Shown: positions 51,620-61,001, counted from the first letter of the stretch. The stretch is 64,000 bases of DNA from Deltaproteobacteria bacterium (GCA_016183235.1 JACPFA010000042.1:102735-166734); one strand, 5' to 3'. Program-made: numbers and translations. The notes: generated from the letters alone by a model not told the origin.

Positions 51620-53602
51620 TCAATTTAATAATTCAAGTTTACGCAGCAAAGCGATTTGGTCTCGTAATTGGGCGGCCTGTTCAAATTCAAGATTGCCCGC
51701 AGCCTTTTTCATTTCTTTCTTCAATTTTTCAATATGCCCAGGAATTTTCTCTTTAGGCAAGGCCGCTAATTCAGGCGATTCTTGCGCCATGAGTTTCTCT
51801 TCAACATTCTGGGCTGGCAAAATATCTTTGATGAGTTTTTGAATCGATCGCGGAGTGATATGATGGTCTTGATTATATTTGGTTTGAATTTCCCGGCGCC
51901 GCTTAGTTTCTTGAATGGCGTATGCCATCGACCGAGTAATTTGATCAGCAAACATGACCACCTGCCCATTGAGATTGCGCGCCGCTCGGCCACAGGTTTG
52001 CACCAGCGACTTCCCACTCCGCAAAAATCCTTCTTTATCGGCATCTAAAATAGCCACCAGCGAAACTTCTGGCAAATCAAGCCCCTCTCGAAGCAAATTA
52101 ATCCCTACGATAATATCAAAAATCCCCTTGCGTAGGTCTCTAATAATTTCTACCCGTTCAATATTTTCAATTTCAGAATGAAGATAACGCACCTTCATGC
52201 CAATATCTTGCAAATATTTGCTCAAATCCTCGGCCATCTTTTTAGTTAAAGTCGTGACCAAAACCCGTTCTCCCTTGGCAACTCTGCCACGGCACAGGGC
52301 CACCAGCTCATCCACTTGGTTCTTCACGGGCAAAACGATAATTTCTGGATCGATCAAACCCGTAGGCCGCACAATTTGTTCAACAATCGCCCCTTGGCTT
52401 TTACCCAACTCATAGTCACCCGGCGTTGCTGAAACATAAACGACTTGATGAACGAGTTGTTCAAACTCTTCAAACTTTAGTGGTCGATTATCCAAGGCCG
52501 AAGGTAGGCGAAACCCATATTCCACTAAATTCATTTTTCGCGAACGGTCGCCAGGGTACATGCCCCCCACTTGGGGAATGCTGATATGAGATTCATCCAC
52601 CACCAATAAAAAATCTTTTGGAAAATAATCTAACAACGTTGGCGGAGGTTGGCCTGGCCCACGGCCGGTTAAATGCCGCGAATAGTTTTCAATGCCTTTA
52701 CAAAAACCAATCTCTTCCATCAACTCAAGGTCATAATTCGTGCGTTGTTCAATACGCTGGGCCTCCAGCGGGCGATTGCACTCTTGAAAATGTTGCACCC
52801 GGGTTTTCAATTCTTCACGGATAGTCACCAGGGCCTTTTTTAACAAGTGATCCCAAGTAACATAGTGGCTTGCTGGATAAATGGCGGTTTTTTCTAATTC
52901 TTGAATCTCTTTGCCCAGCAAAGGGTCAAATTCAACCAGGCGATCAATTTCATCCCCGAAAAATTCCACCCTGATGGCCCTGGCTTCTTCATGGGCAGGG
53001 AAAATTTCTAAACTATCACCTCGCAAGCGAAAGGTTCCCCGGTGAAAATCAATATCGTTACGCACATATTGAATTTTTACTAAATCTTGCAAAATATTTT
53101 GGCGAGCTAATCCCCTACCCTTTTCCAAAAAAACCAATAAACCATGATAAGCCTCGGGAGAACCCAACCCATAAATACAAGAAACGCTGGCCACAATGAT
53201 AACATCGTTACGTTCAAACAGAGCCCGCGTCGCATCGTGGCGCATTTTGTCGATAGCCTCATTAAGGCTAGAATCTTTTTCAATATAAAGATCGCGGCTC
53301 GGCAGATAGGCCTCGGGCTGATAATAATCGTAGTAACTCACAAAATATTTGACGGCATTTTCTGGAAAAAATTCTTGAAACTCCGAATAAAGCTGAGCCG
53401 CCAGCGTTTTATTGGGAGCTAAAACCAAAGTTGGTCTTTGCACTTGGGCAATAACATTGGCCAGAGTAAAAGTCTTACCACTCCCTGTCACCCCCAAAAG
53501 GGTCTGATACTCACACCCAGCCACCAAACCTTCAACCAACTTTTCTATGGCCTCCGGTTGATCACCCGCCGGCTTAAAATCTGCATGCAATTTGAATTTC
53601 AT
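51620..53602 (-). CDS. uvrB: UvrABC excision nuclease subunit B
   Basis: UvrB is the damage-verifying, DNA-opening subunit of nucleotide excision repair. [18 protein letters not shown] (Walker A), the beta-hairpin [33 protein letters not shown] (motif II), [20 protein letters not shown] and a C-terminal UVR domain ([12 protein letters not shown] type, here [18 protein letters not shown]) are all present. The 660 residues are normal. uvrA and uvrC are not in the window. Confidence 0.97.
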   Translation of the reverse strand: MKFKLHADFKPAGDQPEAIEKLVEGLVAGCEYQTLLGVTGSGKTFTLANVIAQVQRPTLVLAPNKTLAAQLYSEFQEFFPENAVKYFVSYYDYYQPEAYLPSRDLYIEKDSSLNEAIDKMRHDATRALFERNDVIIVASVSCIYGLGSPEAYHGLLVFLEKGRGLARQNILQDLVKIQYVRNDIDFHRGTFRLRGDSLEIFPAHEEARAIRVEFFGDEIDRLVEFDPLLGKEIQELEKTAIYPASHYVTWDHLLKKALVTIREELKTRVQHFQECNRPLEAQRIEQRTNYDLELMEEIGFCKGIENYSRHLTGRGPGQPPPTLLDYFPKDFLLVVDESHISIPQVGGMYPGDRSRKMNLVEYGFRLPSALDNRPLKFEEFEQLVHQVVYVSATPGDYELGKSQGAIVEQIVRPTGLIDPEIIVLPVKNQVDELVALCRGRVAKGERVLVTTLTKKMAEDLSKYLQDIGMKVRYLHSEIENIERVEIIRDLRKGIFDIIVGINLLREGLDLPEVSLVAILDADKEGFLRSGKSLVQTCGRAARNLNGQVVMFADQITRSMAYAIQETKRRREIQTKYNQDHHITPRSIQKLIKDILPAQNVEEKLMAQESPELAALPKEKIPGHIEKLKKEMKKAAGNLEFEQAAQLRDQIALLRKLELLN

Positions 53603-53668
53603 ATCTCAACCTTACATCATAAAAAAAAAGATACAAGAAGCCCCTGATTCCCAAAATAGTTATTGAAT

Positions 53669-53690
53669 TGTATATACTAAATGTATTACA
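53669..53690 (+). promoter_or_regulatory. Candidate operator of the CopG-like gene
   Basis: The imperfect dyad TGTATATAC-TAAAT-GTATTACA lies 30 bp upstream of the ATG at 53720. CopG-type antitoxins usually bind such sites to control themselves. The AAGGAGGG ribosome-binding site follows at about 53703-53710. Confidence 0.3.
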
Positions 53691-53719
53691 CTACTAATCA
53701 AGTAAGGAGGGTAAATTAA

Positions 53720-53968
53720 ATGACAAAAATTAAATTAAACGAATACGAACGAACCGTTGAAAAGGATCTTATTAGAGGCAAATTCCACCCCGTAAGTTCT
53801 ATGGAATTTGAAAGTATCGCTAGAGCCATCACGCAAAGAAAAAAAGATGCTGTTTTAAATATCCGAATCAACAATCAAGATTTAAAACAATTAAAACTCA
53901 AAGCTAAAAAACTAGGGGTCCCTTATCAAACTTTCATTTCAGAAATATTGCGTCGTTTCGCGGCATAA
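53720..53968 (+). CDS. CopG/ribbon-helix-helix antitoxin-like protein without a toxin
   Basis: An 82-residue protein. An N-terminal part (ERTVEKDLIRGKFHPVSS) of the kind that wraps a toxin is followed by a ribbon-helix-helix fold (AVLNIRINNQDLKQLKLKAK, GVPYQTFISEILRRFA), as in CopG- and BrnA-type antitoxins. The AAGGAGGG site is strong. The usual toxin gene directly upstream is missing. Upstream is uvrB on the other strand and downstream a palindrome, so this is an orphan antitoxin or a solitary regulator. Confidence 0.75.
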   Translation: MTKIKLNEYERTVEKDLIRGKFHPVSSMEFESIARAITQRKKDAVLNIRINNQDLKQLKLKAKKLGVPYQTFISEILRRFAA

Positions 53969-54030
53969 TTCTATTTAAATTTTATTTATAAGGATAAGAT
54001 TTTAACCTATCAAAATATTTACACAAAGTT

Positions 54031-54239
54031 TTTTTGAAAAGTAAGTGGGGCCTATCCTTGTTTGAAAACATTGCGCAGGAGCGAACCCGTAGGAGGACTA
54101 AAAAATTCTATTGTTTTTGTGAATTAGAGGACGACAGAGGAGTAATCTAATTCACAAAAAAACAAAGAATTTTTTAGTCCGAGTAGGGATCGCGGTGCGC
54201 GTTTGAAAACAAGGATAGGCCCCACTTACTTTTCAAAAA
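54031..54239. repeat. Long hairpin element, family B
   Basis: Perfect 33-bp arms 54031-54063 and 54207-54239 (including GAAAAGTAAGTGGGGCCTAT). The core has GCGCAGGAG, GGAGGACTAAAAAATTCT, GAATTAGAGGACGACAGAGG and TAATCTAATTC, matching the 13.7- and 35.1-kb copies. The right flank GACGTGACCCTATTTGCAGA is shared with the copy at 35 kb. It lies between the convergent CopG-like gene and cysS and is the main content of that 380-bp gap. Confidence 0.9.
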
Positions 54240-54264
54240 GACGTGACCCTATTTGCAGATGAAT

Positions 54265-54313
54265 TGGAAGATTCTTCACCATCATGGGTCCCTGCCTTCG
54301 CAGGGATGACATT
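54265..54313. repeat. Short TGGAAGATTCTTCA...ATCATGGGTCCC repeat
   Basis: TGGAAGATTCTTCACCATCA, then TGGGTCCCTGCCTTCGCAGG and GATGACATTG, nearly identical to 62623-62672. It lies just past the family B element and before the cysS stop, where a further CTCGCAATGACAG piece follows. Confidence 0.7.
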
Positions 54314-54348
54314 GCTCAGAATAATAGAGGTGGGCTCGCAATGACAGC

Positions 54349-55809
54349 TTATTTAAACCGCCATTCGGTGCCGGTGGGGTTGTCTTTAATTAAGACTCCT
54401 TTTTCTTGAAGCTGGTCGCGAATTTGATCAGCCTGTTTCCAATCTTTATTTTTACGCGCTATTTCTCGTTGTTGAATTAAATTTAAAATTTCAGCTTCGG
54501 ATATAGGCGCTGTGTTTGCTTTTAAGGCTTGCCACTCCTTAAAATAGTCTTCGGATTTCATACCAAACAAACCCAAAACTTTGTCGTAAATTTGTAATTG
54601 CGATAAAAAAGCCAGCGCTGCAGCTACCTGCAAAACCTTGTCTTTGCCATCGTTGAGCAACCGAAATACTTCGCGCACTACCTCAAACAAATTGCCCAAT
54701 GCCATGGCTGAATTAAAATCATCGTTCATCGCCGTTGCAAAGGCGCCACTTAGATTATTAATTTTTTCTAAAGCCGCTGTTTTAGCTTTATCAAGAGGTT
54801 GTGAGTTGGTTTGGCCTTTCAGTTCGCCCTCGGCTAATCTTTTACATTCATAAATCCGCTCCACGCTTGATTCAGCTTGCTTGAGATTTTGATCCGTATA
54901 ATCCAGCGGCGAACTATAATGCGAAGAAAGTAAAAAATAACGTATCACCTCACGGGGGTATTTTTTCAAAACCTCGCGGATGGTTAAAATATTCCCCGTC
55001 GACTTGCTCATTTTTTCGGTATTCAAATTCACAAACCCGTTATGGATCCAATAGCGCACAAATTCTTTGCCTGTGGTACCCTCCGATTGAGCAATTTCAT
55101 TTTCATGATGAGGAAAAATTAAATCGCGCCCACCCCCATGAATATCAACTTGTTCCCCCAACAACTGAGTGCTCATCACGGAACATTCAATATGCCAGCC
55201 TGGCCTGCCGGGGCCAAAGGGCGAAGGCCACGTAGGCTCACCAGGTTTGGCCGCTTTCCACAAGGCAAAATCGAGGGGGTCTTTTTTTTGTTCGCCAATT
55301 TCAATACGTGCACCAGATTCTAATTCTTCTAAATTTTTGTGCGATAATTTCCCATAATCTTTTTTACTACGCACGGCATAGTAAACATCGCCACCGGCCT
55401 GATAAGCGTGCCCCTTATCCATCAAGGTTTGAATCATTTGAACCATATGGGGAATAAAATCGGTGGCCTTGGGTTCAAAGCCTGGGGCAAGATTTCCTAA
55501 ACTCGTCATGTCTTCATGAAAGGCCTGAATAAATTGCGCGGTGATTTGTTGCCAAGGGGTTTGAGTGCTTTGACTCTTTTTAATAATTTTATCATCGATG
55601 TCGGTAAAATTACGCACATAGGTCACGGTGTAACCTTGGTGAGTAAGATACCGATAAATCATATCAAACACCACACTGGCGCGGGCGTGCCCCAAGTGAC
55701 AATAATCGTAAACCGTAACCCCACAGACATACATCCCAACACGTTGCGGGTGGAGGGAAATAAATTCCTCTTTTTGTTTGGTAAGGGAATTATAAAGGCA
55801 AAGTGGCAT
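54349..55809 (-). CDS. cysS: Cysteinyl-tRNA synthetase
   Basis: A class I synthetase of 486 residues. The HIGH motif is in VYDYCHLGHARASVVFD and the KMSKS motif in NTEKMSKSTGN. Zinc ligands include the Cys of MYVCGVTVYD and residues in HIECSVMS and the GGGRDLIFPHHENE region. The ATG at 55809 lies inside the 3' end of gltX with a 20-nt overlap, so translation is probably coupled. Confidence 0.97.
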   Translation of the reverse strand: MPLCLYNSLTKQKEEFISLHPQRVGMYVCGVTVYDYCHLGHARASVVFDMIYRYLTHQGYTVTYVRNFTDIDDKIIKKSQSTQTPWQQITAQFIQAFHEDMTSLGNLAPGFEPKATDFIPHMVQMIQTLMDKGHAYQAGGDVYYAVRSKKDYGKLSHKNLEELESGARIEIGEQKKDPLDFALWKAAKPGEPTWPSPFGPGRPGWHIECSVMSTQLLGEQVDIHGGGRDLIFPHHENEIAQSEGTTGKEFVRYWIHNGFVNLNTEKMSKSTGNILTIREVLKKYPREVIRYFLLSSHYSSPLDYTDQNLKQAESSVERIYECKRLAEGELKGQTNSQPLDKAKTAALEKINNLSGAFATAMNDDFNSAMALGNLFEVVREVFRLLNDGKDKVLQVAAALAFLSQLQIYDKVLGLFGMKSEDYFKEWQALKANTAPISEAEILNLIQQREIARKNKDWKQADQIRDQLQEKGVLIKDNPTGTEWRFK

Positions 55810-57217
55810 TGTCTAATCTTTGCAAGATTTCGGTTTTGGGAAAGAGTTTAAATAAATTGGCCAACTCAGGGCCCTCACTGGCACCGGTTAAGGCAATGCG
55901 AAAAGGCATAAAAAGCCCCTTGCCTTTGGCCTTGGTAGCCGCCTTTACCTTTTCAATGGTTTGCGCATAGCTTTCGTCACCAAAAGGTGAATCGATGGTT
56001 TCGATCACTTGCTTATAGGCCAATAAAACTTTTTTTGCCTCAGGTGTGATAAGAATATTTTTTAGCTCTTCAGGAAATGCTTGGGGCCGCTGTAAAATAA
56101 TAGCCACCACGTGGGTGATTTCTGCCAAAGTGCGCCCATTATGCCGGCTGGCTAACGCAACCTCCAAGGCATTATCCGGCAATTCACCCAATTTAGCTTG
56201 AAGATGAGATTTTATTGCCTCACAAAATTGCTCAGGCGAAAGTTGATCTAAATAATGTTTGTTAAGATGTTTCATTTTTTCAAAATCAAAAATCGCACTC
56301 GAGCGACCCACGCGTGATAAATTAAATTTTTGCGTCATTTCGGAAAGCGTCATGATTTCTTGAGCATCTTCGGGCGCCCAACCTAGTAAGGTCACATAAT
56401 TAACCACGGCTTCTTTTAAATATCCTTCTTGCTTAAGCGCTGCAACGGAGGTGGAACCATGGCGTTTGGATAATAACTGACGATCTGGCCCCAAGATTAA
56501 GGGCAAATGGCCATATTGTGGAACCTCTACCCCCCAAGCTTGGAACAGAGCGATTTGGCGGGGAGTGTTGGACATGCCATCTTCACCCCGAATCACATGC
56601 GTAATCTTCATGAGGTAGTCATCGAGGGCTGAAGCAAAGAGATAAACCGGATCCCCATTAGAGCGAAAAATCACAAAGTCGCCCATAGAATTGGTATCAA
56701 AACTTTTATCGCCATAAACTAAATCGTGAAATTTAATCACTTGCGGAGTCAAATGAAACCGAATCGAAGGCTTGCGGCCCTCGGAAAGTAGCTGCTCTTT
56801 TTGTTCTGGGGTTAACTGCCGACACTTGCCACTGTATTTAGGCGTTTTACTGGCATTGAGGGCCTTAATCTTTTCGGCCTCGAGCTCATCATGAGTGCAA
56901 TAACACGGATAAACCTTGCCTTGCGCTTGCAGCTTTTCTAAATATTCCCGATAAAGTGAAGACCGTTCAGACTGACGATAAGGGCCATGAGCCCCACCGG
57001 CCCGAGGCGATTCTTCAAATTCAATCCCCAACCAAGCCAAATCGGTATAAATGGAATCTTCAAAATTTTGGGTGGACCGCTCTTTATCGGTATCTTCGAT
57101 ACGCAAGACACAAACCCCTTGCTGATGCTTAGCAAATAAATAATTAAATAATGCGGTGCGAATATTACCTAAATGCAATTCCCCCGTGGGGCTGGGAGCA
57201 AACCTTACTCGTGTCAT
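55790..57217 (-). CDS. gltX: Glutamyl-tRNA synthetase
   Basis: A class I synthetase of 475 residues. RFAPSPTGELHLGNIRTALF holds the HIGH-like motif and LLSKRHGSTSV the KMSKS-like motif. CYCTHDELEAEK supplies zinc-type Cys residues. The C-terminal anticodon-binding part follows from about residue 330. One copy is visible, and a tRNA-Glx-charging role cannot be separated from tRNA-Glu specificity by sequence alone. A family C palindrome lies 27 bp upstream of the start. Confidence 0.95.
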   Translation of the reverse strand: MTRVRFAPSPTGELHLGNIRTALFNYLFAKHQQGVCVLRIEDTDKERSTQNFEDSIYTDLAWLGIEFEESPRAGGAHGPYRQSERSSLYREYLEKLQAQGKVYPCYCTHDELEAEKIKALNASKTPKYSGKCRQLTPEQKEQLLSEGRKPSIRFHLTPQVIKFHDLVYGDKSFDTNSMGDFVIFRSNGDPVYLFASALDDYLMKITHVIRGEDGMSNTPRQIALFQAWGVEVPQYGHLPLILGPDRQLLSKRHGSTSVAALKQEGYLKEAVVNYVTLLGWAPEDAQEIMTLSEMTQKFNLSRVGRSSAIFDFEKMKHLNKHYLDQLSPEQFCEAIKSHLQAKLGELPDNALEVALASRHNGRTLAEITHVVAIILQRPQAFPEELKNILITPEAKKVLLAYKQVIETIDSPFGDESYAQTIEKVKAATKAKGKGLFMPFRIALTGASEGPELANLFKLFPKTEILQRLDNATLPL

Positions 57218-57244
57218 ATGGGTACCTCTAAATAACTCGATTTT

Positions 57245-57371
57245 TGAAAACCCCTAAAAAGGGCTCAGATGCAAGGCGCCCGCAAAGACGCGACCGGAGC
57301 GTATATGCAAATACGTGAGGATCGCGTCTTTGCGGGCAACGCCGCAGATGAGCCCTTTTTAGGGGTTTTCA
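57245..57371. repeat. Hairpin element, family C (GCGTATAT...ATACGTGAGGAT)
   Basis: Outer arms 57245-57267 and 57349-57371 are perfect for 23 bp (TGAAAACCCCTAAAAAGGGC...). Inner arms 57278-57293 and 57322-57337 (GCCCGCAAAGACGCGA) are also perfect. The centre GGAGCGTATATGCAAATACG is shared with 37.0 kb. Elements of this type recur in deltaproteobacterial genomes. It separates gltX from the upstream ispF on the same strand. Confidence 0.88.
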
Positions 57372-57381
57372 TATGTTGTTC

Positions 57382-57861
57382 CTATCTTTTTATAAGCAAA
57401 ATAATGGCCTGCACCGCTATGCCCTCGCCTGCACCAATGCTACCCAAACCATTGGCCGTTGAAGCCTTGATACTTACCTGATTAAGTTCAATATTCAAGT
57501 CTTCCGCAATATTTTGCCGCATGGGATCGATATAAGAGCGAAGTTTGGGCCGTTCGGCCATGACCACACAATCTAAATTAGCGATCCCATAATGTTGCTC
57601 TTGCACTAAACGATAGCACTCTTTTAAAAGCACCCGGCTCGAAATCCCCCGATAACGTGGGTCGGTATCGGGAAAATGTTTACCCAAATCACCTAAATTC
57701 AAAGCCCCCAACAAGGCATCACAAAGGGCATGCAAAACCGCATCGGCATCGGAGTGCCCCTTAAGCCCCTTTTCAAAGGGAATTTCAACTCCCCCTAAGA
57801 TCAAAGGCCGACCTGGCACCAAGGGATGGATGTCATAACCTAGGCCAATTCGATACATCAT
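57382..57861 (-). CDS. ispF: 2-C-methyl-D-erythritol 2,4-cyclodiphosphate synthase
   Basis: IspF cyclises CDP-ME-2-phosphate in the MEP pathway. IGLGYDIHPLVPGRPLILGG, GLKGHSDADAVLHALCDALL (zinc-binding Asp/His) and SIKASTANGLGSIGAGEGIA are complete. The 159 residues are standard. Its start overlaps the ispD stop by four nucleotides. Confidence 0.97.
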   Translation of the reverse strand: MMYRIGLGYDIHPLVPGRPLILGGVEIPFEKGLKGHSDADAVLHALCDALLGALNLGDLGKHFPDTDPRYRGISSRVLLKECYRLVQEQHYGIANLDCVVMAERPKLRSYIDPMRQNIAEDLNIELNQVSIKASTANGLGSIGAGEGIAVQAIILLIKR

Positions 57862-58553
57862 AATACCTTTTTTCTCTGACCTAAGATGAGTTGTTCTGCA
57901 AGTTCAAAATCAAGCAGCGTAGTTATTTTGAAATTTCGAGGACTGCCTGAGGCCAATCGAACTTTGACCCCAATAGATTCCATTAGGGCTGCTTCGTCGG
58001 TGACCTCTAGACGATTAGCCTTGGCATAGGCAAAACCTTGTTCTAAAAGATCACGGCGAAACACTTGTGGGGTTTGACTTTGATAAAGCCCTTGCCGATT
58101 CACCGTATTTTTCACATATCCTTCGTTATCAGCCTTTTTTAAAGTATCGGCGATAGGGGTGGCTGCCACAGCTGCCCCCGTGCTTTGAGCAGCTTTAAGT
58201 GTTTCTTTAACAATAAATTCATCGACCAAAGGGCGAGCGGCATCGTGGATCAAAATCCACTTAGCAGTCACGGGAATCGCAGCCAAACCTTGCAACACAG
58301 AATCTTGACGCAATTTTCCCCCAGCTACCACGGTTAAGCGACCATGCCACGACTTTTGATAAGCAGTATAATAAGCCTGTGGAAAAACCAAAATAATACC
58401 TTCGATTTCAGGGAGTTGGCTAAGACAATTTAAACTATATTCAAAGAGAGGCCGCCCAGCCATTGGTAAAAACTGCTTAGGCTCTTGGGTACCAAAACGC
58501 AGGCCCTGGCCCCCCGCCACCACGATCGCCCAAATTGAATTTGAAGATCCCAT
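57858..58553 (-). CDS. ispD: 2-C-methyl-D-erythritol 4-phosphate cytidylyltransferase
   Basis: IspD couples MEP to CTP. VVAGGQGLRFGTQEPKQFLP (nucleotide-binding), ILIHDAARPLV and TDEAALMESIG are diagnostic. ATG 58553 is chosen, giving 231 residues. The longer frame would begin inside a repeat arm (GTCTTTTCGAA). No strong ribosome-binding site is visible at either. With ispF it forms the common ispDF pair. dxr of the same pathway is 15 kb away. Confidence 0.94.
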   Translation of the reverse strand: MGSSNSIWAIVVAGGQGLRFGTQEPKQFLPMAGRPLFEYSLNCLSQLPEIEGIILVFPQAYYTAYQKSWHGRLTVVAGGKLRQDSVLQGLAAIPVTAKWILIHDAARPLVDEFIVKETLKAAQSTGAAVAATPIADTLKKADNEGYVKNTVNRQGLYQSQTPQVFRRDLLEQGFAYAKANRLEVTDEAALMESIGVKVRLASGSPRNFKITTLLDFELAEQLILGQRKKVL

Positions 58554-58569
58554 AAATATTTGTAAAAAA

Positions 58570-58762
58570 GTCTTTTCGAAGTATGACGCTGTCATTGCGA
58601 GCGAGCCCCGTTGGCGAGCGTGGCAATCTCATCGCTTAGGCAGAAGAGATTATTTCGTCCCCTCGACAGACTCGGGATAAACTCCGACTCCTCGATGACA
58701 GATGCCCTCATAGGCCGACCGGGCGCGGGTTCTCAATAGGCCCCTACTAACTTCGAAAAGAC
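58570..58762. repeat. Decayed composite of a long hairpin element and CATTGCGAG repeat
   Basis: GTCTTTTCGAAGT (58570-58582) and its complement (58750-58762) form the tips, as at 35 kb. Only the right half of a family B core remains (CATAGGCCGACCGGGCGCGG). The left half is replaced by a CATTGCGAG-type repeat starting at 58591. After the right tip, GACGTGGCGAAGAATTGGCAG and TGGAAGATTCTTCACC repeat flanks seen elsewhere. It lies between carD and ispD. Confidence 0.75.
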
Positions 58763-58831
58763 GTGGCGAAGAATTGGCAGAATAAAATGGAAGATTCTTC
58801 ACCCGCTTAAGTTCAGAATGACATTATTAGA

Positions 58832-59377
58832 TTAGACAGCTCTAAAGATTTCTTCGATATCTTCGTATATCTTTCTTTCTTGGCGCCCTTCAGAAATTGC
58901 CAACTCTTTCACTAAGAGCGTCTTGGCAGTATCTAGCATTTTACGTTCTCCAAAGGAGAGCTCTTTCTCGCGCTTGAGTAACGACAAATCTCTTAACACC
59001 TCGGCAATTTCATAAACCGAACCGGTTTTTATTTTATCCATGTAGTCGCGGTAACGGCGATTCCAGGTTTGATGATCGAGGGTAATATCGCGTTGGCGCA
59101 TGACTTCATAAACGCCATCTACTTCAGACTCCGCAATCACTTCACGCAACCCAACACTATTGACGTTGGTGGTGGGAACCATGATTTTCATGCCACTATC
59201 GAGGATTTGGAGCACATAGAAAGTTTGATTACTCCCTGAGATCTCACGACTCTCGACACTTTTAATTTCCCCTACCCCATGGGCTGGATAAACTGCCTTA
59301 TCACCCACCTTAAAGGGTAACCCTTTAAGCGAAAATTTTTTGGATCGAACGGTTTCTTTGACCAGGGACTTTCCCAT
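58832..59377 (-). CDS. carD: CarD-family transcriptional regulator
   Basis: CarD-type proteins bind the beta subunit of RNA polymerase and stabilise open promoters. The N-terminal Tudor-like RNAP-interaction domain shows FKVGDKAVYPAHGVGEIKSV, and the C-terminal helical DNA-binding domain includes WNRRYRDYMDKIKTGSVYEI and KREKELSFGERKMLDTAKTL. At 181 residues it is slightly longer than the mycobacterial form, with a basic N-terminal lead. The start has GAGGAGC upstream. Similar CarD-ispD-ispF neighbourhoods are common. Confidence 0.93.
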   Translation of the reverse strand: MGKSLVKETVRSKKFSLKGLPFKVGDKAVYPAHGVGEIKSVESREISGSNQTFYVLQILDSGMKIMVPTTNVNSVGLREVIAESEVDGVYEVMRQRDITLDHQTWNRRYRDYMDKIKTGSVYEIAEVLRDLSLLKREKELSFGERKMLDTAKTLLVKELAISEGRQERKIYEDIEEIFRAV

Positions 59378-59526
59378 TGAAGCTCCTCTTCTTGATAATT
59401 AACAATTGATTAGAAAAGAACTTTCCCTTATATAAACGGGCCGACTGTTTAACATAAAAAACGCCCAGGGTCAAACGCTTCTTGCTGCTTGGCACGTTCT
59501 AAGACCCCAGACCACAGGGTGAAACG

Positions 59527-59622
59527 ATGAAAGACCCCCGATGGACTTTTAGCAATTTGCCTTATGATCTAAGCCAGTTATTGAGTTATTCGGTTTTTAG
59601 ATTAGACCCTCAACGCAAGTAA
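59527..59622 (+). CDS. Possible 31-residue small protein
   Basis: A short frame, ATG at 59527 behind AGGGTGAAACG, reads MKDPRWTFSNLPYDLSQLLS and then YSVFRLDPQRK before TAA. It has a protein-like mix of residues but no known relative to me. It lies in the 318-bp gap between carD (minus) and the nucleotide-sugar dehydrogenase (plus), which otherwise shows no gene or repeat. It may be a leader peptide or chance. Confidence 0.25.
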   Translation: MKDPRWTFSNLPYDLSQLLSYSVFRLDPQRK

Positions 59623-59695
59623 TTTATCGGAAAGTTGATTAATAAGTTTCGTAAATTTTCGGTTACTTAAGTTATAAGTAGGAGAAAAATTAAGC

Positions 59696-60997
59696 GTGCA
59701 TCAAACCTTAGAAAATAAAATTGCCAAGCGTTCCGCTAATATTGCGGTAATTGGCCTAGGTTATGTGGGGCTGCCATTAGCGGTGGGATTAGCCCAGCAG
59801 GGTTTTAAAGTTTTTGGGATTGATACAGACCCCAAAAAAGTTCAAAAACTACAAGCTGGTTTAAGTTATATCCCCGACATCCCGCACTCAAGTATTAAAA
59901 AGCTAAAACTCCAACGAAATTTTTTGCCTGGCACCAACTTTCAACCTTTAAGCAAAGCAGACTGCATTATCATTTGTGTGCCTACACCCTTACGCAAAAG
60001 TCACGACCCCGACATTTCTTATATTGTCGCCGCAGCGACTCATGTACGCAAGCATCTCCGCAGGGGTCAACTCATCGTTTTAGAAAGCACCTCTTATCCT
60101 GGCACCACCGAAGAAGTGTTGCTGCCGCAATTAACTCAAGCGGGGCTTAAAGTGGGCAAAGACTTTTTTTTGGTATTTTCGCCCGAAAGAATTGACCCGG
60201 GTAATAAAAAATTTCAATTGCACAACACTCCCAAAATTGTGGGCGGCTGCACGCCTCACTGTACCAAGCTTGCAAGCCTGCTCTACGGTACGATCGTTGG
60301 AAAAGTGCACACCGTAAACGACCCCAAAACTGCGGAGATGGCAAAATTGTTGGAAAATACTTTTCGCGCCGTGAATATTGGCCTGGTTAATGAAATTGCC
60401 ATTATCTGTCACCATCTTCAATTAAACACCTGGGAAGTTTTACAAGCCGCGGCCACCAAGCCTTTTGGTTACATGCCCTTTTACCCAGGGCCAGGTTTAG
60501 GCGGCCATTGCATTCCGGTTGACCCACATTATCTTTCTTGGAAACTTCGCACTGTGAATTATCGCACCCGTTTTATTGAATTGGCCACCGAGGTTAATCA
60601 AAGCATGCCCAACTATGTTGTGCAAATGTTAGTCAGGGGCTTAAACCAACAACGCAAAGCAATTCTTGGTGCCAAAATACTCATGCTGGGGGTGGCCTAT
60701 AAAAAAAATGTTTCAGATACCCGCGAGTCACCCGCTTATGAAATTTACCAGCAATTAAAAAATCTGGGCGCTAAGGTTGATTACCACGACCCCTTTGTCC
60801 CTTCTTGGAAAACCGAGATCGCTTCGCTCAAATCGATCACCTTCACTCAACGTAGCTTAAAAAAATATGACGCAGGTATTATTGTTGCCGATCACGATAA
60901 GGTAGATTATCGATCGTTAGTTGCTGCTTTGCCATTGCTTGTCGACACCCGCAACGCCACACGAAATATTCGGTCTAAAAAGATTTTTAAAATTTAA
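59696..60997 (+). CDS. UDP-N-acetylglucosamine/nucleotide-sugar 6-dehydrogenase
   Basis: A 433-residue enzyme of the UDP-glucose/GDP-mannose dehydrogenase family that oxidises C6 of a nucleotide sugar to the uronic acid for surface polysaccharides. GLGYVGLPLAVGLAQQGFKV binds NAD. FSPERIDPGN, KLLENTFRAVNIGLVNE and the catalytic-Cys motif GLGGHCIPVDPHYLSWK are complete, and GVAYKKNVSDTRESPA is in the C-terminal domain. Sequence pattern is closest to WbpA/WecC-type UDP-HexNAc dehydrogenases. The start is GTG 59696 with AGGAG upstream. Confidence 0.9.
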   Translation: MHQTLENKIAKRSANIAVIGLGYVGLPLAVGLAQQGFKVFGIDTDPKKVQKLQAGLSYIPDIPHSSIKKLKLQRNFLPGTNFQPLSKADCIIICVPTPLRKSHDPDISYIVAAATHVRKHLRRGQLIVLESTSYPGTTEEVLLPQLTQAGLKVGKDFFLVFSPERIDPGNKKFQLHNTPKIVGGCTPHCTKLASLLYGTIVGKVHTVNDPKTAEMAKLLENTFRAVNIGLVNEIAIICHHLQLNTWEVLQAAATKPFGYMPFYPGPGLGGHCIPVDPHYLSWKLRTVNYRTRFIELATEVNQSMPNYVVQMLVRGLNQQRKAILGAKILMLGVAYKKNVSDTRESPAYEIYQQLKNLGAKVDYHDPFVPSWKTEIASLKSITFTQRSLKKYDAGIIVADHDKVDYRSLVAALPLLVDTRNATRNIRSKKIFKI

Positions 60998-61001
60998 AGG
61001 A

